Below, in pieces: positions 43,243 to 48,526 of a stretch of DNA of 48,526 nucleotides; position 1 is the first letter of the stretch, and each line of letters opens with the position of its first letter. The translations under genes and the position numbers were made by a program. The stretch covers positions 74,059 through 122,584 of the forward strand of contig JAKAKI010000034.1 in NCBI GenBank assembly GCA_021813505.1. The letters are read 5' to 3'. Below the pieces are notes generated by a model that was not told the origin of the DNA, ran no database searches, and worked only from the letters and a program-made list of their open reading frames with translations. This DNA is from a bacterium. Lineage in GTDB: Bacteria; Zixibacteria; MSB-5A5; WJJR01.

Positions 43243-46200
43243 CTACTCTCTCTTTGAGCCCGCCTTATGCTGTGTCGACGGATCGTGACAACGCATGCAC
43301 AATTCCCGATTCGGCTCTCCCAATAATAACGCCGGATTGTCGGAATTGTGCGGCGAATGACAGCTCGTGCAAATCACCGGACCCTCACGGTTCGGATCCT
43401 TGGTCTTGCCGCCCATGGGATGAAAATGCGTCTTGGTCACATTGTCGTGGCAAGACTGGCAAAGCGCCATCACATCCGCCTCCGACAACAGGTACTTGTT
43501 GTCGCCGCCGTGGGGGGTATGGCAATTGGCGCAATCCTCGGCGGCCGGCGGATGGACCTTGGTATCGGTCAGCTTGATTTCCGTGTGGCAGGTCAGGCAG
43601 ACCGAATACCCGGTCAGGCGCAGCAGCGCCGGCGTGTCGCCGGTGTGTGGTGAATGGCAGACCACGCATCCTGCGCTGTCGGCGAGCGCCGGATGCGGGA
43701 CTTTGTACTTGTCGATTTGATCGATCACTTTCGCATGGCACTTCCCGCAGAGTTCGCGATTGCCCTTGATCTTCTGCCCGCCGGTGGCGGCATGGCACAC
43801 ACCGCACGTGCGCTGGGCGAATGGCGGATGCTCATTGCGTTTCAAGAGCGTCCCGGTCGTTTTCGGGGATGCATGCGGATCGTGGCAGCTCACACAGTCT
43901 TCTACTCTGCCGCCACCCTGATGGCTCGAAACCCACCGCGGCGCCTTCAAATCGTGGCACTTGGAGCAAAGATCCACAATCGGGGCCTTCAGCAACGAAT
44001 TGAATTTTGATGAGTGGCCGTCGTGGCAGGTGGTGCAACCCTTGTCGAGGGCCGCGTGCGGGCGTTCCTTGGCCAGCCGATCTTTGAGCGCGGTGTGGCA
44101 ATCCAGACAAATCTGCCGCGACGTGCCCAGCAACAGCGAGGGTTCGGTGGAGCCGTGCGGGGCGTGGCACTTGGCGCATTCCCCCTGGGCAAATGGGGTG
44201 TGAACCTTCCCCTCGACTTTCAGATCATGGCATTGGCGGCACAAAGCGGGAGGCTTGCCCACCAGGAGCTTGTCGTTGTTCGCCGTATGCGGTCCATGGC
44301 ACGCGATGCACTGCCCGGCTTTGGCGGGGGCATGAACGGACGGAAGAGCCAGTTGCTTTTCGATTCCTTCATGACAGGTAAGGCACAATTCCGGCATCGG
44401 CGATGACAGCTTGGTGCTGCCCTTGGCTTCATGACACGCATCGCAATTGCCTTCGGCGAACGGCGCGTGGCGATTGGAACGGATCAGTGCCTTCTCGTCA
44501 CTGGCGTGCGGATCATGGCATTGGGTGCAGACGGCCGTGGCAAAGTCCATCCCCTGATGCGCCTCGTTCTTCAAGTCCGTCGGTTTGTGGCAGCTTTGGC
44601 AGATGGCGTTCGACGGTTTGACCAGCAGGTGTTCGGCGTCAGACTGATGCGGCTGATGGCAGACAAAGCAGGTCCCGTTCTTGACCGGCTTATGGATGAT
44701 CGGTTTGTCAAGCCAGCCGGCAATCTTCTCGCGATGGCAGGTGCGGCACAGACTGACGGCACTGGAGTCCACCTTCGGATACCGAAGGATATCCCCCATC
44801 GGAGTCTTCTCGATCTGACGGCGCGGTCCCAGCAGGCCCTTAACCGTGCTCCCGTGGGGATTGTGGCAACCGGCGCAATCCCCTTTGGCAAATGGCGGAT
44901 GTGTGGAACGTGATGTCGGTTTGAGTCCGATTTCATGGCAACCGCCGCACAACTCTGTGGGTTTGCTGACCAGAAGCCCCGGGTTGGGGGCATCGTGGTT
45001 GCCATGGCAGCTCAGGCAATCTTCAACCGGCGGGTGCTTGATTGGGGCGCTGACGAAACGGGCGATGTCCGGATGGCAACTGAAGCAGAGCGTCGGCTGT
45101 TCCTGGCGCAGATTCGCCTTTCCGCTGCCGCCGTGGGGATCATGACAGGCGGAACAATCAGTCTTTTTGGCCGGCTCATGCGCAAACTTGCCCGGAGTGA
45201 CTTTCGACTGATGGCAGGTGCCACAGGTGGCGACCGGGTCCTGTTTCAATAGCGCCGGTTGCGTGCTAGTGTGCGGCAGATGGCAATCCATGCACGCCAC
45301 GCCCGCCTTCTTCAGGTGTGCCGAACTGGTGAATTTCTCCTTGGTGTGGCAATTCAAACACAAGGCGTCGCCCGTGAGTTTGAGCAGGCTCTTATTAGGA
45401 CTCCCATGCGGATCGTGGCAGGCCTGGCAATGACCCTGGGCGACCGGCGCATGGCTGCTGTTTTCCTTGGCGATCGCCGCGGCCGTCTTGTCCTCATGGC
45501 AAGTCTGGCACATCTCGCCCACGCCGCCGCGAAGGAGCTTGGGGCGATTCGATCTGTGAGCCACGTGGCACTGGAAGCATTCGCCGTCGGCGGCAGGCTG
45601 ATGGGGCACCGCGGCCGCCAGCTTCTTGCTGATATCGGCGTGGCACTTCTGGCAGTTGGTCCAGGTCGAGTCGGCTGGACCAAATGCCGTCGTCCCAGGT
45701 GCCGGAGCGGAGTGGCATTCGGCGCACTTGCCCTCGCTGACCGGTTTGTGAACCTTGTCGCCGACCAGGTTGGGGCGGCTGGAGCGATGCGGGTCATGGC
45801 AGCCGATGCACTGCAGGCCGGCGGTGTTCAGGCCGCGCGCGAGGTGCTGGCTCCCGATCTTGACGACATCATGGCATTTCTTGCAGACGTCATCGGCCGA
45901 TGCCCGGAGCATTTGGGGATCGGTCCCGCCGTGCGGCATATGACATGAGGCGCAGTCGCGTTGGGCAAACGGCGCATGCGCCTTGGGAGCACCGGCGGTG
46001 TCGGCGAACTCAACGTGGCAGGTGAAGCAGGCGATATCATTGCCGATGTCCCGGATCAGGCCTTTGCGATCGGAGGCGTGCGGATCGTGGCAACTCGTGC
46101 ACAGTTGATCCTTCACCGCGGGGTGGAGATTGGTCAATCCCACCAGCGATGTATCAAACTTAGTATGGCAGCCGACGCATAGCGCCTTTCCGGAGCTCTT

Positions 46201-46419
46201 CAGTATCAGAGAATTGGAGAAGCCGTGGCGGACATGGCATCCCTCACAGTTCTCCTTGGCAACGGGATCATGTTTGAATTTGCGGTCGAATTTCTGTGCC
46301 GCCGCCTTGTGACAGGAGTAGCACGATTTCTGCTCGGCGCGGGCCACAGTGATCGAGCCCGCACTGACCGCAATCAGTACAAAAAAAACCAAGATTCTGC
46401 GCAGCATCACAGCCATCAT
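43243..46419 (-). CDS. Giant 42-heme cytochrome c with doubled-CXXCH repeats
   Basis: A 1058-residue exported protein with a signal peptide (RILVFFVLIAVSAGSITVARA). I count 42 CXXCH motifs, one per about 25 residues, none missing to the C-terminus. They come in pairs of the doubled-CXXCH family: a site with CxxCHxPH(G/A)S, a run of 14-20 residues with LLxG-like sequence, and a site with CxxCH followed by HxPxxxGxC. Histidines for bis-His ligation lie in HAPFA, HPP and PHG contexts. The chain is very likely an extended heme wire of more than 20 nm if stretched. The ATG at 46419 (or 46416) has GGAG upstream. It is the first gene of the unit ending at 39036. Location (periplasmic bridge or extracellular) is not decided by sequence. 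Confidence 0.92.
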   Translation of the reverse strand: MMAVMLRRILVFFVLIAVSAGSITVARAEQKSCYSCHKAAAQKFDRKFKHDPVAKENCEGCHVRHGFSNSLILKSSGKALCVGCHTKFDTSLVGLTNLHPAVKDQLCTSCHDPHASDRKGLIRDIGNDIACFTCHVEFADTAGAPKAHAPFAQRDCASCHMPHGGTDPQMLRASADDVCKKCHDVVKIGSQHLARGLNTAGLQCIGCHDPHRSSRPNLVGDKVHKPVSEGKCAECHSAPAPGTTAFGPADSTWTNCQKCHADISKKLAAAVPHQPAADGECFQCHVAHRSNRPKLLRGGVGEMCQTCHEDKTAAAIAKENSSHAPVAQGHCQACHDPHGSPNKSLLKLTGDALCLNCHTKEKFTSSAHLKKAGVACMDCHLPHTSTQPALLKQDPVATCGTCHQSKVTPGKFAHEPAKKTDCSACHDPHGGSGKANLRQEQPTLCFSCHPDIARFVSAPIKHPPVEDCLSCHGNHDAPNPGLLVSKPTELCGGCHEIGLKPTSRSTHPPFAKGDCAGCHNPHGSTVKGLLGPRRQIEKTPMGDILRYPKVDSSAVSLCRTCHREKIAGWLDKPIIHKPVKNGTCFVCHQPHQSDAEHLLVKPSNAICQSCHKPTDLKNEAHQGMDFATAVCTQCHDPHASDEKALIRSNRHAPFAEGNCDACHEAKGSTKLSSPMPELCLTCHEGIEKQLALPSVHAPAKAGQCIACHGPHTANNDKLLVGKPPALCRQCHDLKVEGKVHTPFAQGECAKCHAPHGSTEPSLLLGTSRQICLDCHTALKDRLAKERPHAALDKGCTTCHDGHSSKFNSLLKAPIVDLCSKCHDLKAPRWVSSHQGGGRVEDCVSCHDPHASPKTTGTLLKRNEHPPFAQRTCGVCHAATGGQKIKGNRELCGKCHAKVIDQIDKYKVPHPALADSAGCVVCHSPHTGDTPALLRLTGYSVCLTCHTEIKLTDTKVHPPAAEDCANCHTPHGGDNKYLLSEADVMALCQSCHDNVTKTHFHPMGGKTKDPNREGPVICTSCHSPHNSDNPALLLGEPNRELCMRCHDPSTQHKAGSKRE

Positions 46420-46727
46420 CGCTCCATCTCTTGCGAAACCAGGAAAAACGCCCGGCCCGCACCCCAACAAGATAAGGAAAGTATCGAAAAAGCAAGTGAA
46501 TCGATTCTCAAAGTGACAACTTCTTGTCCTATTTCGAGTTCGTTATCGTCCTGAATCGCCGCCGCATCCGAGAGAGCACCAGCACCTGGACGGTTCGCCA
46601 GATTACCCCGGATCGGGCCATCGGAACCCTGTCGAACACCATGGCACTTGAAGACCCGCTCATTCTATATTTCCGGCTGGCCTGAAGGCCGGGAGTACGA
46701 ATGATGAAACGGCCAAGGAGGAGCATC
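46420..46727. other. Divergent gene-free stretch between the 42-heme gene and the DUF885 gene
   Basis: About 308 bases between two divergent starts. It is A/T-richer next to the cytochrome gene, where the minus strand has TTGCTT-15-TATCTT as a weak promoter candidate, and GC-rich on the other half. No palindrome or gene is convincing. The frame upstream of ATG 46728 is open from 46701, but the ribosome site favours the later start. Confidence 0.4.
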
Positions 46728-48482
46728 ATGAGGCGGTACGGATCACGATCAGCCGCCACCCTGCTGGTCATACTGATAGGATGGTTCAAGATGAGCAGTG
46801 CGGAGACGCTCAACGACTTGTTTAGCGACTACTGGGAATTTCAAATGAGGCAATCGCCGACGTGGGCCACCAACCTTGGCGATCATCGGTACGACAGCCT
46901 CTTGCCAGACATGTCACTGGAAGCGGTGCCGCGCGAGGCGGCGGCACTGCGAAGTTTTCAGGCGCGGCTCGAAGTGCTGAGCAAGCAGAAAGGGTCCGCG
47001 CGCGATACCATTAATGCCGAATTTTTCGGACGGGAACTCTCGGACCGGCTCGAGGACCTGGATAATCACTGGTATCTGATGCCGGTGAGCCAGCAGGGTG
47101 GCCCACAGATCGACATTCCGGAGCTGGTCAACTACCACCCCCTGAAGACCGCCGGCGATTGCGAGAACTTCGTCACCCGTCTGCACGCCTTCCCGGCCTA
47201 TGTCGATCAGTTGATCGCCCGGATGCGCCAGGGGATGAAAGAGCATCTGGTGCCTGCGAAGATCACAATCGAGAAAGCGCTGCCGCAGATCGAGGCGCAC
47301 GTCGTCGACGATCCGCAGAAGAGTGTCCTGGCCGGCGCTATTGACAAGATCGACAGCACCATTCCCGAGAACGAACGTAAGAAACTCTCGGAGTCAATAC
47401 AGGCAGCCATTCAGAAAGAGGTGGTGCCTGGCTATGATCGCCTCGCCAGGTTCGTACGCACCGAGTATCTGCCGGCATGCCGTGACACGGTTGGCATACT
47501 GGCGCTGCCCGACGGCAAGCGGCGGTACCGCTCGCTGGCACGGCAGTTCACCACAACCCAGTTGGCCCCCGAGCAAATCTTCCAGCTCGGCCAGAAACAA
47601 TTGACTGAAATCCAGACGCAGATGCGTGAACTGATGGAGGACGTGGGGTTCAAGGGGTCGCTGGTGGAATTTGCTGAATCCCTCCGGCATTCCGGGAAGT
47701 TCTTCTACACGAGCGCCGATTCGCTGGTTGAAGGGTTCAAGACAATCTTGAAGCAGATGGACGAGAAGCTGCCGCTTCTGTTCGGCCATCTGCCCGAGGC
47801 TCCATACAGCTATAAAGTGATGGAACCATATCGCGCCGAATCGGCGCCGGATGCTTACTATTACCCGGCGCCGGAAGACCGTTCGCGGCCCGCTTATTTC
47901 TACATCAATACATTCCGCCCGGAAATGCGTCCCAAATACACGATGGAGGCACTGGCCTATCACGAGGCGGTTCCGGGTCACCACATGCAAATCGCGATTC
48001 AACAGGAACTGGGCGAACTGCCGCAGTTCCGCCGCCATGGCGGATATACCGCCTTCGTGGAGGGGTGGGCACTGTATTCCGAGGAACTGCCCAAGGAAGT
48101 TGGGATGTATTCGGATCCGTATTCCGAATTCGGGCGACTGACCTTCGATGCCTGGCGCGCGGTGCGGCTCGTGGTCGATCCCGGCATCCACTACTTTGGG
48201 TGGACGCGGGATGAGGCCATCAAGTTCTTCCATGAGAACACGGCGTTATCGGACCTGAATATTGTCTCCGAGGTCGAGCGTTACATCGCCTGGCCGGGAC
48301 AGGCACTCGCTTACAAGGTAGGGCAGTTGAAAATCCAGGAGATTCGCGTGAAGGCCGAACGCGAACTGGGAGACAAGTTCGACATCCGTGCATTCCACGA
48401 CGAATTGCTCAGCGACGGCGCCCTGCCACTCGACCTCCTGGACGAGAAGATGGACCGGTGGCTGGAAGTCGTGAAGAAGTAA
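46728..48482 (+). CDS. Exported DUF885-family zinc metallopeptidase-like protein
   Basis: A 584-residue protein of the DUF885 family, related to zinc peptidases. A signal peptide is present (SAATLLVILIGWF, cleavage near SSAET). The zinc motif HEAVPGHH lies at about residues 412-419, followed by FVEGWALYSEELPKEVG, which supplies the third ligand; upstream is ATNLGDHRYDSLLPDM typical for the family, and near the C-terminus RYIAWPGQALAYKVG. A perfect AAGGAGG sits eight bases before the ATG at 46728; two earlier ATGs at 46701/46704 lack a site. Family members are thought to cleave peptides or small substrates; the substrate here is unknown. It is monocistronic as far as seen and ends 44 bases before the right edge. 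Confidence 0.92.
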   Translation: MRRYGSRSAATLLVILIGWFKMSSAETLNDLFSDYWEFQMRQSPTWATNLGDHRYDSLLPDMSLEAVPREAAALRSFQARLEVLSKQKGSARDTINAEFFGRELSDRLEDLDNHWYLMPVSQQGGPQIDIPELVNYHPLKTAGDCENFVTRLHAFPAYVDQLIARMRQGMKEHLVPAKITIEKALPQIEAHVVDDPQKSVLAGAIDKIDSTIPENERKKLSESIQAAIQKEVVPGYDRLARFVRTEYLPACRDTVGILALPDGKRRYRSLARQFTTTQLAPEQIFQLGQKQLTEIQTQMRELMEDVGFKGSLVEFAESLRHSGKFFYTSADSLVEGFKTILKQMDEKLPLLFGHLPEAPYSYKVMEPYRAESAPDAYYYPAPEDRSRPAYFYINTFRPEMRPKYTMEALAYHEAVPGHHMQIAIQQELGELPQFRRHGGYTAFVEGWALYSEELPKEVGMYSDPYSEFGRLTFDAWRAVRLVVDPGIHYFGWTRDEAIKFFHENTALSDLNIVSEVERYIAWPGQALAYKVGQLKIQEIRVKAERELGDKFDIRAFHDELLSDGALPLDLLDEKMDRWLEVVKK

Positions 48483-48526
48483 GGCACGTCGGAATAGCGT
48501 TAGAGGGTCCACCACCTGTGGGAGGG

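Noticed and set aside
43243-46419. Periodic repeats that might suggest a CRISPR array or DNA satellite
   Set aside because: The periodicity comes from CXXCH-coding units of about 75-150 bases within one open frame, with diverged DNA. There is no constant repeat with unique spacers.

Overview
The window looks like a chromosomal segment of an uncultured Gram-negative bacterium of the FCB superphylum, perhaps Zixibacteria-like. The reasons are two secreted proteins with C-terminal domains of the type IX secretion/FlgD-like class, a PorV/PorQ-family outer-membrane protein, an outer-membrane beta-barrel, a metal-efflux RND system and a very large set of multiheme c-type cytochromes. Lineage is inferred from gene content only: no rRNA, tRNA or marker gene was seen.

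Region 1 (1-6859, minus strand) is a bidirectional NAD(P)-linked group 3b [NiFe]-hydrogenase/sulfhydrogenase operon: FeS beta subunit, a cyclic-nucleotide-binding-domain protein, flavin gamma subunit, small subunit, large subunit, maturation protease and HypF (cut by the left edge). Region 2 (6992-16013) holds secreted and surface genes: a PorV-like protein paired with a large metallopeptidase, a hemerythrin, and on the plus strand four exported proteins with beta-rich repeats or a sorting domain. Region 3 (16316-22841, plus) is a heavy-metal efflux operon (small Cys-rich protein, CzcC/TolC-like, CzcB/CusB-like, PII-like regulator, CusA/CzcA-like RND pump), followed by the broken tail of a second RND pump. 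A lone GNAT-like acetyltransferase follows on the minus strand.

Region 4 (24226-46419, all minus strand) is the outstanding part: eight multiheme cytochrome genes with about 115 CXXCH motifs in roughly 22 kb. It comprises (a) an octaheme cytochrome-FeS-NrfD quinone module; (b) an operon of an 11-heme cytochrome c-b fusion, a 19-heme c-b fusion and an 18-heme NapC/NirT-type cytochrome; (c) 7-heme and 6-heme soluble cytochromes whose heme-site layout resembles the OmcS nanowire cytochrome of Geobacter, with an NHL beta-propeller; and (d) a unit encoding a 42-heme cytochrome, an atypical about-6-heme cytochrome, an outer-membrane beta-barrel, a CsgG/LpoB-like lipoprotein and a related exported protein. 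I infer a route from the quinone pool through membrane c-b fusions and periplasmic heme wires to an outer-membrane conduit and possibly an extracellular filament: a candidate extracellular electron transfer system of uncommon composition.

Between modules (a) and (b) sits a 653-bp group II intron that has lost its reverse transcriptase, inserted 7 bases after a perfect terminator hairpin, as is typical of bacterial class C introns. The right end (46728-48482, plus) encodes an exported DUF885-family protein.
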